NCBI GenBank assembly: GCA_038049695.1
Contig: CP142458.1
Coordinates: 63,583,501-63,647,500 of the forward strand
Direction of reading: 5' to 3'
Length of the DNA: 64,000 nucleotides
DNA from: Cinnamomum chago
Lineage: Eukaryota > Streptophyta > Magnoliopsida > Laurales > Lauraceae
The first letter of the stretch is position 1, and each line of letters begins with the position of its first letter. Shown in pieces: positions 1 to 11,596 of the stretch. The translations under genes were made by a program, and so were the position numbers. A model generated the notes under the pieces. The model was not told the DNA's origin and did not search any database. It worked only from the letters and a program-made list of their open reading frames with translations.

Positions 1-142
1 GTTAGAAACTGCACTACCACATTGGGACTTGGGGGGAGTTTATCCGGCTTTCCTCTGGGTCCGGAGGGATTAGTCAAATCCAAGGGATTAGTCCAATCCA
101 AGTGATTGGGAACCCTCCCATAGGCCCAAAAAAAAAAAAAAA
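1..142 (+). mobile_element. 3' part of a tRNA-derived SINE, cut by the window edge
   Basis: The first bases match the B-box side and body of a SINE family seen again at 13226-13402, 34617-34805 and 42949-43125. Shared landmarks are a 'gaaactg' B-box end, 'tttatccggct', a 'gggattagtc'-type segment, 'gggaaccctccc' and an A-rich tail at about 126-142. The tRNA-like head with the A box would lie before base 1. It is non-coding and non-autonomous. Family membership is inferred from comparison with the other copies in this window. Confidence 0.6.
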
Positions 143-1198
143 AGCATCATCGTCGTCATTGTTATTAAAGTTTTATCACAATTATATTGTGGCCGAGCAC
201 ATGATTTTTTTTTATATTGGTATTATAAATTACATATGTTGCTAACGTACTCTTCAGCCTACCCCTTCCTGCCAAGTTAAATAACTATGATTAATCATAT
301 TTTGAGAAATGGCAAGGCCAGTGGGGCACATTTGAAAGCATCATGAGGATGGAGTAGTATATTTAGAAAGCCTATGCATGACCTCTTTGTACAAAATAAT
401 TGAAACTATGTAATCAAAATTGGAGGATAATTTTCTCCTTTGTGCATAAAGGATTTTCCATAAGTGCCTTTAATTTAGGAGTGTTGCTTTTATAGACAAC
501 CGAGAGATAGTAGCATCGTTGCGAGTGAAAGGTTTCCTCGCATGAGGTATTATTTTGTGGAAAAATATTCTCCCAGGGTCCCTTGTGCTGGATTTTGCAG
601 GAGAAAATTCCAATTTTTTGGAGGGCCTCAAATTTGTTCAAATGCTTACTATTGGACAAATAGGTGGGTGCTAAATTTTCATGATTAATCTTTAAGTCCT
701 GCGAATTTTGGGTAAGTACTAATTTACTGGAATAGTAAGTGGGCTGGATTTTGTCTTTTTTAATTGGAGGGAAAGTGACTGGGCCTTTGGTTTGGGACAG
801 CCTAACTGACCCTCAAAATTTGAGAAATCATGATGCCTTCAAAACAAAGATTTAGAATTATTTAATGGGGCTGATATTGAACCCACACCTTACCCACATG
901 CAACTTCTTCCATCCCCTACCTTCCATTTGTTTACAATAAATAAAGTGGGCAATATAGGTGGACTTTCTTCCAAGAGAAAGTGTAACAGTATTAATTATA
1001 GTTGGGTCCATACAGTGTATTTGTTCTCCCTGTAACAGTCAAATGGCAATAAAATAAGCAATTAGTATCAAGCTGCTTTTGTTGGGCTTTTGGCCCATTT
1101 CTTTACTATAATTCCAGACAAGATTTCAATATGTTGGTGATTTTTTGGATATAATGGGACATCTTGCCTCCTGACATTTGCAATTGTCATTTTTTTTC
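143..1198. other. AT-rich intergenic DNA, no gene seen
   Basis: Neither strand gives a convincing exon here. The longest open frames (about 80 codons) have no recognisable family signature and start or stop arbitrarily. No RNA gene or complete transposon end was recognised. Confidence 0.5.
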
Positions 1199-1558
1199 AC
1201 AAGTGCTTCAAAATTCCAGCCATATGAAAGGCCTCACATGACTTTTGAAATTCAGAAATTCCAGCTCCTTTGACTTTTGGTGAAATTTCCGGATCCTCAA
1301 ATACATGAATTCCATTATGTCTGAAAATTCTAAAATTCCCTAGAGAGGAATTCCTTGAATCTAGAAAAGAAACAGGCATTTTCTAGATTCAAGGAATTTA
1401 TGTCTAGAGAATTCTGAATTTCCAAATAAGGTGAAATTCATGTATGCTACATTGTACTTTATCATCCATAAATTCTACTAAAATACGAAGGGACTAGAGT
1501 TTCTGAATTCTTAAATGTAATTTGAGACCTTTCAGGTGATTGAAATTTTGAAATACTT
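1199..1558. repeat. Long imperfect hairpin (foldback) of about 360 bp
   Basis: Bases 1199-1368 pair with 1379-1558 around a loop of about 10 bases (1369-1378). The inner 35 bases of each arm are nearly perfect ('ttttctagattcaaggaatt' against its complement). Pairing becomes patchy but stays recognisable outwards, for example 'gaaattcatgta', 'tttctgaatt' and 'cctttca'. It is non-coding. It could be a decayed foldback transposon or an inverted duplication that would form a long RNA hairpin if transcribed. Confidence 0.65.
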
Positions 1559-2195
1559 AGAAAGAAACAAGGCATTTACAAATACTAGGAGACGACTCTA
1601 GTAAAGAAACATGCCATTGATAAATCCGGTTACCAATGGTAATATTCACCCACGGGGTTCCCGATTGTGTGAAAATTTCATCCACATCTTTAATGCATAA
1701 TAGTTTCTTTTTATGTATAGGGTGAATCAATAATCTCACACCCTTCACCTACGCAAGTCCCCTGGGTTAGAAAAGCAACGCAAGAAACACTCGCTCCCCC
1801 CCTCGAGTAAAAAGACTCCAAGAGTATGTATATGAAGCATATGATAATCCACTCGCTTATTTCCACTTTGTTATTTTTATTATTGATCTCATTTATTAGT
1901 CCCACATATATCAAGCGAGTGCACAAATAGAGGTTCAATTTTACAATTGATTGCTCCATTTCACTCTATTTTGACTTGATCTTTTGCTCAAATTCAAGAC
2001 ACTTTTGATCATCTGGACTCTCCTTCATTACGAGTCTCCTCTAAGAGTTTCAGCTTAAATTTGTATTACTTTAATATTTTAAAATAAAATCATTACTTTC
2101 TATTTTCTAATTTTAAACATTGGTGACGAGGACATTTTAATTTTTTAAATAAGTCATAAAATTAATTATACATTTTAAATGTTGAACTTTCTATT

Positions 2196-2226
<31 letters not shown>

Positions 2227-2546
2227 CCATGCCCATGCTTTAAGCAGGAGTGGTAAAGTATTAGTATCCATTGTTGTGATACTAAATTATCTTTAATTTT
2301 TACAAACTCATCTCTATTCTCAGATCAGCATAACTTGCAGTCTATATATCCATTTTAAATATGTAGATCTTTAATTTATCTGACTGTAAACCATTTCACA
2401 ATATATATATATATATATATTTGGGTAATATTCAGGTGGGAATTGTTCTCACATATTATTTGAGAATTTTCTTGTGGGACTCAATTGTGGGCCCCATTTG
2501 GTGATGGAACCAGGAGGGATGGAAAGAACTATGTGAGACCACCCTA
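1559..2546. other. Intergenic DNA with two AT microsatellites
   Basis: (AT)n runs lie at 2201-2226 and 2401-2420. The rest is AT-rich sequence with no coding signature on either strand. Confidence 0.5.
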
Positions 2547-2872
2547 ACCCTCCGTTTGGGAAGGGAGGAGGGGAGGGGAGGGAAAATTAATTTTCCCTCT
2601 TCTTGTTTGGAAAGTAAAAAAGTAGGGGGAAGAAAAGTGAAAAAGTATAATTTTATTTGTTTGTGAGGTACAGAGACAAAGTCCATTTTATCCTTGCTTT
2701 TGAAAAAGATTCAATTAGAGTAAAATGACAGTTTAGTCATTTCCATCACTTTCCCCTTTTTTCCCCTCATTTTCCCTTCGTTTTGGAGGGAAAATTTTTG
2801 AAGGAAAACAATCTATTTTTCCCTCCATTTCCCCCTCCCCCATTTCCCCTCTCCCCTTCCCAAACACCCTCC
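2547..2872. mobile_element. Small MITE with 'GTTTGGGAAG' inverted ends
   Basis: The left end (from 2554, 'gtttgggaagggaggag') is complementary to the right end (to 2865, 'ctccccttcccaaac'). Both ends are followed by a purine-rich (left) or pyrimidine-rich (right) stretch. The 7-bp sequence 'accctcc' lies immediately outside both ends (2547-2553 and 2866-2872) and fits a target-site duplication. There is no coding capacity. The superfamily is uncertain. A poly-C run of about 18 bases follows at about 2900-2917. Confidence 0.55.
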
Positions 2873-3858
2873 AAAATCATTTTCCCTCCATTCCTCTCCC
2901 CCCCCCCCCCCCCCCCAAAATAGAGGGTAAGTATCAAGTTTGACCCCAAACTCATGCCTCTAACCCCTTTATCCATGACCCACAAGTTTAAGGGCTTCAT
3001 ATTCAAAAAAATATTCAACCCTCAATGCAACGGTTCAATCCATTAGGATGTGTGTCAATCCTTGGGATTAGTGACTATCGGGGGTTCTCTAATGGTTGCT
3101 AGGTTTGGATAGGTCGCTAGTTGGGCCCCGTAAAAAAGTTCTTATATAATAGGTGAGAACTAGTCCCCACTTGAATATTTCCCTATATATTTTATATGAC
3201 TTGTAATCTTTAATTTATCTGACTGTAAACGATTTCACAATATACAGTTTATACGACTTCTTGTCTCACTAATGAGCATCACATTGTTATTAAAGATCAC
3301 CCAGAGAGGACATTTTCAAATTTGCTGTTAAGATGCCTATCAACAGGGACCCATACTTAAATTTAACTCCAAAACACACACACACACACACGCTTTAATT
3401 TAACTCCAAAACACACACACACACTCCCAGTTATGGCCTTGACAGATAAGTCATGGCTGTCATGCACAAGTCAGCACCCAAAGCTTACAAAATTTGAGGA
3501 AGAAAATAAAAAATAGTAAAAATATACTCATTGACATAACATGTAGTGTGCTTATCTCAACTATAACTCTCATACCATTAAAAAAACATAATCCCACTCT
3601 TACTGTTATTCAGGTCCATTCATGTGAGCAAGGTAATGTTTCTAACCACTCTGCTAATGTAAACAATGACTTCATCAGCTAAATAAATAAAACATTTAGA
3701 TGCATACAGGTCAGTGCTATATAAAAAAACAATAAGCCCCCCTTGGGATTGGGTATAAGTAATAATAGCATCAAATCTTTCTTCAAAATACAAAATCTCC
3801 ATGTGTACCCCAACTTGATTATAAATAAGCATGAGGGAAAAAGTAAGCCCCCAAACTT
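2873..3858. other. Intergenic DNA with poly-C and CA repeats
   Basis: It contains the poly-C run near 2900-2917 and a duplicated segment of about 35 bp carrying (CA)n at about 3369-3425. No gene was recognised. Confidence 0.45.
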
Positions 3859-4039
3859 TGGATCCGCCTGTTTGGTCCAAACAGGGGATTCTTGTTTGGA
3901 CCAAACAGGGCCCTCCACGTGCAAGGGCGGAGGAAAGAGAGTGTGACTTTTTCTTTTCTCCACCCCCCTCCGCCCCCACACGTGGAGGGCCCTGTTTGGT
4001 CCAAATAGGGATCCCCTGTTTGGACCAAACAGGGGATCC
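3859..4039. repeat. Foldback element with nested perfect palindromes
   Basis: Two arms of about 73 bases (3859-3932 and 3967-4039) are inverted copies around a loop of about 34 bases. Each arm itself contains a short interrupted palindrome of the form CTGTTTGG-N-CCAAACAG, so it could form a branched cruciform. The arms also share 'ggccctccacgtg'. All open frames across it are by-products of the palindrome. It may be a non-autonomous DNA transposon; clear target duplications were not found. Confidence 0.75.
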
Positions 4040-4417
4040 TCTTCCATAAAGTTTTTTCATGACCTGGCTATGGGACTTTTTTATCCTTTTTTGTCCACTC
4101 CTTGGTTGTGGGAAAGGCCTGCCTTAGTTTAAGGTGGGCCATGAAACAAACTTTTGGCATATGTTTCTCTGCAGTGTGAGCTAGTTGTGCTCACAATGCT
4201 CAGGAACATGAATGCATCATTGTATTTTGTTTATACTTAAAAAAAAACACCTTTCAAAAAAAATAATTAAAAAAGAACCCCAAAATGGCCCATGAAACAG
4301 ATGATGAAGCAAAAGCAGTGGAAAACCTCAGCTAGAATCTCTTCAGATAGAGCATCAGATATTTGATAATTTCTTCAATGAGTGACACAAACGCACTTGT
4401 TTTTCTTCTTTTTTTTT
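4040..4417. other. Intergenic DNA, nothing recognised
   Basis: AT-rich sequence with poly-A stretches near 4240-4275. No exon, RNA gene or transposon end was seen. Confidence 0.45.
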
Positions 4418-4645
4418 GGTATCCCAGCTAAGGGGGATAGCTGGGTCCCCTAGAGACTCGCACATACCAGAAGAACCCACAAACACGAGGAGAAAACTCG
4501 TACATGTAAGGAGAGACAAACTCACACATGCAAGGAAAGGGAAGCTCGCATATGCAAGGAGCAGGGTGGCCTGGGTCGAGCCTTGGACCTCCCAGTGATA
4601 ACTGACGTATCTTCACTCTTACCACTCGGGTAAGACACCGTTCTG
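4418..4645 (-). mobile_element. Probable tRNA-derived SINE, divergent
   Basis: Read on the minus strand there is an A-box-like 'cccgagtggtaagagtg' (about 4620-4636) followed by a B-box-like 'ggtccaaggctcgaccc' (about 4573-4590), spaced as in a tRNA-like promoter. The body then runs to a T-rich stretch on the plus strand near 4405-4418, which would be its A-rich tail. This is an inference from box-like motifs only. Confidence 0.4.
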
Positions 4646-5708
4646 GACACAAACACACCTAAGGTTACAGATTGTGCGAATCCTGTGTCCTGGCTAACAC
4701 AACGATGCAATTTGGGCTAGGCTGCCTCTAGTTGGATTCAGGCATGGGGTAGCCAGATTACATATATATTGTGCTAATTCACCTAAAGGTCCTTCCTGTG
4801 TTTTGGAATGGTACTAACACACATGAATTATGTTCAAGTGTGATGGACCCCTGCTGCCAATGAAGATGCAATGACCCTAGACGGTGCACCTAGGTGAGCA
4901 GGTTTGTAGGAGACCATGTGATTGTGTAATGTGATTTATCAGACACCCTTAGCCTGGTGATTTTGGCCCAAGCTTATATAAGTCGCATCACGACCTAAGG
5001 ATGGTTTGAATGGATGAAACTACACTCACCCCTTATCCATGTGGTCTCCTACATGTCCCACTCGCCCTCCACAAATTGTCAGTCATCATTGCGTCTTCAT
5101 TTCACAAATAGGTTCATCAAACCAGAACTCTTGGTGCGAGGCCCATCACATGTACAGTTTCCATCACCAATCATGTGTAAGAAGCAAACATCTCACATTC
5201 AACAGCTCAGATAGCATTTCAGTCAGAAAAAATTGGGAGAGCCAAATTGCAAATGAAATAATAGCATAAGAATCATTCAGTTTGCACATGAGATCTATTA
5301 AACAGTGCAAATCCAGAAAGGAGAATATTAGATTGCCATCAAAGTACAGTACCTTGATGAGTAAATTGTGATAGATATGCACACCAGAAAAATAGGTTAA
5401 ATAATGTTCTTCTAGCACTGTTTATACATTTGAGATGCTTCATGAGGTTCAGCAAATGAAACTGATGTTCAATAAGCATTCCCAAGTTCCCATAATTATT
5501 TTAAACCATTTTTATGTTGGATATACTTCAAATGGTTCAGGAAATGAAACCCACATTCTGTCAGCATTTCCATATTCCAATCAAACAATAAGGGCCTCAG
5601 CTGAAGCAAATAGGAAAAATGGAAGAGTTTATGTTCATTTACCAAAATAAGAAACCACATATACTTCAACAAGATGAGTTATTACTCTCTGAATTACAAG
5701 CATGGAAA
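4646..5708. other. Region downstream of bL35c, including its probable 3' UTR
   Basis: The bL35c stop codon is at 5709 on the minus strand, so the 3' UTR lies in the lower part of this stretch. Two diverged copies of a segment of about 90 bases ('ggttcagcaaatgaaac' near 5446 and 'ggttcaggaaatgaaac' near 5536) show a local duplication. No other exon was recognised. Confidence 0.45.
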
Positions 5709-6377
5709 CTAAGAAATCTGAGAGACCTTCCTCATCGATTCAAGTAGTTCAGAAATGCTCTCTCCTATCTCTTTTCTTGGGGTACCTGTTCGATTCGCTT
5801 TAAGATAAGGCAAGCATCTAGTAATGTGCCCACGGTCACTGGCTTTAACTTCAATCTGTGAACATAGAAGAGAAATTAAACTAACTTCAATTTTTTTTAT
5901 TTTTTTATTTTTATAAATGGTAACTTGATTATATTAAAAAGAAGCTATGCAGTGCAACTGAAATGTACTGAAAGCAGCACAAAGAAAACGATTCTACTTA
6001 CTATAAGTCTATAACATATGTTTTTGAAAAAGAGAAGATAAAACAGACAAGAAAAGATACCCAACCAGTTTCTCTTCAATATATTAGATTTCACTTAATC
6101 ATTAACAAGTACTTCTAAAACTCCACTAAAAGAGATCTCCCATAGATGAGCAAGCTAAAGAATCAGATTCAATGTTGCAGGGCTCTAAAGCTGCCATTTC
6201 AAATGAACAACTTAGATCCCATCCTGTTCATTGTTCTTTTCTTTGTTTCTCCTTTCTTCTTTGAATAAAATTTACCGTTAAAAAAAAAAAAGAAAAAAAC
6301 CAACTTCGATCCCATCCTGTGTCTCAAGGCTTACGTGTCGCAATGTTTCTTTTATCTTCGAAACATCAAAGAAACTG

Positions 6378-6421
<44 letters not shown>

Positions 6422-9400
6422 GCCCAAACCTTGAGTCATCTTTAGAAGTCCAATCAGCAGCACATTTTCTTTCCTCTATATATATGTTTTTGTGAATCCA
6501 AAATCATGAGCAAGGCCTTTATGTGACTAACACATGGTTGTGCCATCCAAGGGTAGGGAAAATATTTGCATATTTGGAGTTAACTTCAAGTGAACCCTCT
6601 CATAGTAGCGATCTTCAAGCCAGTATAGATGTGAAACAATTCAACCATGGAAATGAGAAGATCTGAAGATTTATAATGAAGGCGTCTAACGAATTTCAAT
6701 ATTCTGCGTGCAGATAGATGTTACGTGTATAAGAACGGAAAGTCCCTGCAGGTATAAACTAGGGGCAGCATTGGATCTCCATACATGATAATGCATAGCA
6801 ACCAGTGGTATCCATTACATACAAAGTCGTAACCATGTTTGAGAGATTGGCCCATTAAAATGATTGGTCAATGAGCGATGCTCTAAAAGTATTCTACATC
6901 AAAAGCAATAGCAATGGAGTATTTGCTATATAGCCATTTTTCAGGGCCATTGTTAATGTTTCTTCTTAACCATACAAAACGCCAATCGGCATTACGAGCA
7001 TGCAACACGGCAAACCCTTCAGAAGTCACAGGAAGCTGGTCATCACATGAACAACCATTACTTCTCCAAAAGCCTCACAGATCAACATGAAGAACTGTCC
7101 AAACTGAGCAGACTTTCCAGACTGACCCATTGGTCATTCTAAACTTCAATTCAAGACACCTATTAAAGAGAAAATCACATTCTTTTCACTACAAAAGAGT
7201 GGAGTTCCGAGAAGACTGAAGGGATGGAGACAAGAACTCAATGGCTATATAAATATTTTCCATTAAATTTTGAAGGTGCCAACAGCAATATGAGATTTAG
7301 GGATTCCATAGTCAAAATCCCCAGTTCACTGGAGTAATAATTTTCATGAGTTAGAAATTGATATCCTCTGTCAGTAACAGAGCCCATCTAGCTTGAGAGT
7401 ATGTCACAATAACTTCATCTCAACATTTAATGAAGAAGTGTGCATACAACACCATGTATGTTTCAAGGGTCAAAGTAGTAATTAGCTATTTGCACTGTCA
7501 AATGGCCACAACATCTACTAAGAAATGTGTTGTTGATAATGGTTCATATAAAATTGGATGAACACATCTAGGATCAATGTAGAGTAGACAGACAATGTGG
7601 GAAATATTACAGTCAAGAGAACGAACATAAACTAACAGTATATGAATAATGAAACAAGATACCATAAATTGGGTTTTGCAGTCCTGAAGATAACCAACTA
7701 GAAAGCAACTACATAAAGGAAAGCAGGTTTTAAGAGGAGGGACACGGGATACATTATCCAACTCCACCAAGGTGTATCAGGTAGCTATCCGGTCCTGACT
7801 CTGGTAATTGATGCTTTGTAGTCTTTGAAGAAGTACTTTCCAGCTCTCAAGAAGCCCTATACAGCCCGTGGATAGATACAAAGAATTCCTTTACTTTCCT
7901 CCTCTTTTCCCACAAGCATGCAGGGATTCAAGAACTTTTAGAGATTGAAACCCTTTAAAGGTCATACGTTTTCAAGCAACTAAGATTAAATGCAAAAACA
8001 TCAAAATGGAACCAAACGAGGCTGAAATTGGGTACAAAGCAGGTCAAAGTTGCAATTTGACATCAGTTTGAGGGGACCTTGGCATCCTAATGCACCGGAA
8101 TTAGGCTTGCCATGAACCTTAAATCAAGCCCAAAATTTACAGGTCATTTGTTTTTTACGCATGTGATAGAAAAATGGGTTTATCACATATGCAAGTTTTA
8201 CACATGTGAAACACATTACCGTGTTTGTCAAAATCATCATTTTCACATGAGTAAATGATGAGTATATCCAACGGTTTTAGATTAATTTGGATTCTAGGAC
8301 ATTCTTCACAAGTTTTTCAAAAAGCATGAAGAATTAAGATATGAAACTTTACGTCATGATGTGCTCCATTAATACAAGAATATTGAAAGAAAAATACATA
8401 AGTTGGGGGCCCACAGAAGTCCGGAAAATTAGATCTATAGGTTGAGACTATTTCACAAATTACTCAAAATCTATGAAGATTTAAGATAATCACCTTCAAG
8501 ATCTTGAGATTTTTTAGTTCAATAAACAAATTGAATGGTTTGATTACAAATATGGGGCCCATCGGAATGAAAAAAATAAAGGTCTTTGATGAGCCCCACC
8601 GGTGAACAAATCACCATGTGGAGACTATACCAATGCCTTTTGCAAAGAGAGGTGTGCAAGACTGCAAAGAATTTTACCACCCATCCAGGAGAGCAAATTT
8701 TGGTGATCTCAATGTGTAAATGAGTGCAGAAAAATGTGATGTGTATCCATTACGCCCGGGAATCATTTACATTGTAAATGACGGCAAACAGAGGACCCCT
8801 TATGGAATTGTTCCTGCTCCCTTTCACTAGTTTCAGGCCTATAATTAGGTGAAAGTGAGATGTTTTGAGGATCCTTTGGCTATCCTACCTCCAACCAGGG
8901 ATGTAAATGGGTCCAGTCTAGGGCGGAACCATGGTGGATCCAGACCTGTATCTGTCTTCGTAGATCAAGACCTGGATCCAGATCCAACAAACTGGAAAAA
9001 AAAAAAAAAAAACAAGAAGAAGAAGTATCTGGATCCAAAATAAGTTGTGCAATGCATTAGACTTCAAGATAAAATTTTCAAATATAAGAGTAGGGCTACT
9101 AAATGGTAAATGATTAATTAAAGCTAAGTAGATCCTCAAATATCAATACTACTCAAGCTATGTGGGCCCTTAAATTGTATATAATTTTTTTAATACATGG
9201 ACGTATCATTATGGACCTGGATCTTCAGTCGGAACATACAAGGATCTAGATCTGGATCCAAATTTCTCCCGGCTCCAAAAATAGGTTCCATAATTGCTTA
9301 AGAACCGGAGACTTCGGATACTCGGATAATCGAATAAGCATTTGCAACTCTACTACATCCAGTTAGAGACTGTTTCCGTTTTCTTTTTTATTTATTTATA

Positions 9401-11596
9401 TTTTTTTGTAACTAGACTTCATTACCAACCACTTAGAGACTTGAAGGCTGAAGATTTAAGAGAGAGAGAGTTAGAGAAGAAAAGGGAGGGTTGTTGCTCC
9501 AGCGCTTATGCTATTATTATCCGTTCTTCATTCTCGTTTTCTATTCTTTTAGTTCCACTATTTGTGTCATGTAATCTTTAGCTGTAGAGGGACCTTTTGT
9601 ACCCTGAGTGCCTGTACCCAGATTCAAAATCAATAAAACAAACATTACATTGTTTATTTGTTCGTGCTTTAACACTGTTTAAATGAAGGATGCTCGGAGT
9701 CAGTAGCTGCAGTTACATAATATCAACAAAGAATCTGAGGAATGACTGCAGTATCAAAATCATCAGCAGCTGCTGCTGAGGGAACCACTCATAATCCAAC
9801 AGAGATGTATTCGAAAGAAAGAAAAATCCGGCATGCATGTACGTGAATCCAAACAATTTAATAGCCATCACAAAGACAGGATCATCCATTCAATGTAACT
9901 TTTCGGATAAACTCATTTCCAATAGGGCATGGATAGTCTGGATTTGGTTCAATGTATGGTGGATGGTCTAATGTGTATGGATCATCATGATCTAGCAGGT
10001 AGCTAACTTAAACCAAGCTGTAGCTACATATAAATAATTGCCCAGCATAGGAAGGCATTTAAAACTGGGCAAAATTGTGTTTCTTCAATACAAGATCCTG
10101 CATTCCTACTTCAATTCATTCAGGCAAGTGGATACACAGCATCGCAGATTAATATGCACAGGAGTACCAAACAGCAGTTCTGTAGTTGATCCACAGTTGA
10201 TGTAAATGTTTCTTTTTCTAAAATTGTTTTGAACTAGGTTACTAAGAATGGAAAATGGTTACTAATGGCGGTAACACATTGATACAAGGTGTCCAATATG
10301 GCAACTTTGAAAAGCCCAATATGCAACACTTCCATAGATATATATAAATATATATATATATATATGTGCAAGAATTATGTGTAATATCATATGAAGGGGA
10401 AAATAAAGAATCAATAGGTATAGAAGTACTTTTTAGCTGTACAAAATAAGTATAAAAATTCTTGTAAAATGGAAGAACAAAAAAATTATTGGACATAGCA
10501 TTTATCTCTACAATTTTCTTTTCTCATCTGTTTAGAAGAGTCAACATGTATGCATATGACTGACCAATGTTCATATGTAATATAGATATATATATATATA
10601 TACACAAGTATTATTACAATATTTGTCCTTGGCATAGCTCAGCTGGTTAAGCACATGTGTAGTTTGAGTGGGTTGTGAATTTGAGTCTCTCATAAAACAG
10701 GAAAAAAAAAGATACTGGAGTATTTTAAGAAATGAAGTACCCTTGTTTCATAGGTTATAATGCATCCCAGAGAAAGTGAAGCAAGAAAATATATTTAACT
10801 TTCTTATGATTTGTGATAATAGATAACAATAGGTTCCATAAACAGCAAGAACACCAAGGTGGTATACTATAACCACATGTATTCAAATCATAGTGTGTAA
10901 ATACTGATAACCAATGCTAAATTACTAGGAACGCTTCACAATCAAAAGATTCAAGCAAAAAACAAGTTCACATGATGTAGCAAAAAATAACTTCAAATTA
11001 ACAAGGAAGGATTTTTCAGAAACCCAACCATTTTCGATAGCCGAAGCTTCCTCTTCGTGTTCTTCTTCACCAGCAAGTGCTGCTTCCCGGATCTCCTCCT
11101 CATTATCCTCCCACTACCCGTCACCCGAAACCGTTTCGCCGAGGCCTGACAATCAAAATAACAAAATGGGTCTTTCTCCAACACCCCAATTTTATTCAAA
11201 CAGAAACAGGATTCGGAAAAAAAAAATCACCTTGTGGATTTCATCTGTGTAACCTAATAGCCAAAACTACAACATGGGTTTTTCTCCAAAACACTGATTA
11301 CCATAGAAAAATCTAAGCTTTATTCAGAGAAAATGAAGAAGAAGAAGAAAAAATACCTTGTGGGTTTTTATCTTGTAGCCCTTTTTAGCGAAGACAGTGA
11401 GAGAGGGAGGGTTTTGAAGAGGAGTGATGATTGGGGAGAGCTTAATTGGGAGCATCGGTCGAAACCCAGATGTGATTTGGGAAGAAGAGCTCAGGTTTAA
11501 GGAGATTTTCTTTGAAGGGGGAGAAAATCGAATGCCATTGAAGCTGCGGATGGAAGGAAAAGAAGGAGAAATTCTCAAGCAGAACAAGCAGGCCAT
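5709..11596 (-). CDS. RPL35: Plastid 50S ribosomal protein L35 (bL35c), three exons
   Basis: A component of the chloroplast large ribosomal subunit, needed for plastid translation. CDS exons on the minus strand: 11596-11357 (80 codons), 11145-11029 (39), 5855-5709 (48 plus TAG), 167 residues in all. All junctions are GT/AG and in phase 0. Residues 1 to about 68 are rich in Ser, Pro and basic residues and look like a plastid transit peptide. The core follows: KGYKIKTHK across exon 1/2, ASAKRFRVTGSGRIMRRRSG, KQHLLVKKNTKRKLRLSKM, then CLPYLKANR from exon 3, which matches the conserved 'CLPY' end of bacterial L35. A tail of about 26 residues after the CLPY block is longer than I recall for other plant L35 proteins. 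The chosen ATG is the first in the open exon-1 frame. The first intron is 211 bp. The second is 5173 bp and filled with repeats, which is unusual for a small housekeeping gene. There is no TATA box immediately upstream. Confidence 0.93.
6378..6420. repeat. (AAT)14 microsatellite in bL35c intron 2
   Basis: An uninterrupted ATA/AAT run of about 43 bases inside the long second intron of the L35 gene. Likely length-polymorphic. Confidence 0.95.
8890..9345. mobile_element. Degenerate hAT-type MITE in bL35c intron 2
   Basis: It starts 'agggatgtaaatgggtcc' and ends 'gcatttgcaactct', an inverted relation to its start. Internal 'cggaaccatggtggatcc' resembles the start of the MITEs at 43276, 50378 and 57117 ('cggaaccatagtggaccc'). 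It is non-coding and strongly decayed. No exact target duplication was found. Confidence 0.5.
10340..10600. repeat. AT microsatellites in bL35c intron 2
   Basis: Two TA-rich runs at about 10336-10365 and 10581-10602, separated by unremarkable AT-rich sequence. Confidence 0.8.
10625..10712 (+). mobile_element. tRNA-like SINE head
   Basis: 'tagctcagctggttaagc' (A-box-like, from about 10635) is followed at tRNA spacing by 'ggttgtgaatttgagtc' (B-box-like) and an A-rich tail near 10701-10710. Its length and lack of a matching acceptor stem argue against a functional tRNA gene. Most likely a short tRNA-derived SINE inserted in the L35 intron. Confidence 0.45.

Noticed and set aside
3620-4060. Several overlapping open frames on both strands, up to 146 codons
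   Set aside because: They cross the palindromic foldback at 3859-4039. Repeated 'VWSKQG/LVQTG' strings are translations of the CTGTTTGGTCC motif, not a protein.
5014-5650. Open frames of 60-84 codons just downstream of bL35c
   Set aside because: They lie in the probable 3' UTR, have no family match and contain a diverged local duplication.
8142-8800. Possible larger transposon with 'catttgttttttacgc' and 'gtaaatgacggcaaac' ends
   Set aside because: The inverted match between the ends is too weak and no target duplication was found.
10625-10712. Possible functional tRNA gene
   Set aside because: Box-like motifs are present but no complete acceptor and anticodon stems can be paired, and an A-rich tail follows, so a SINE is more likely.
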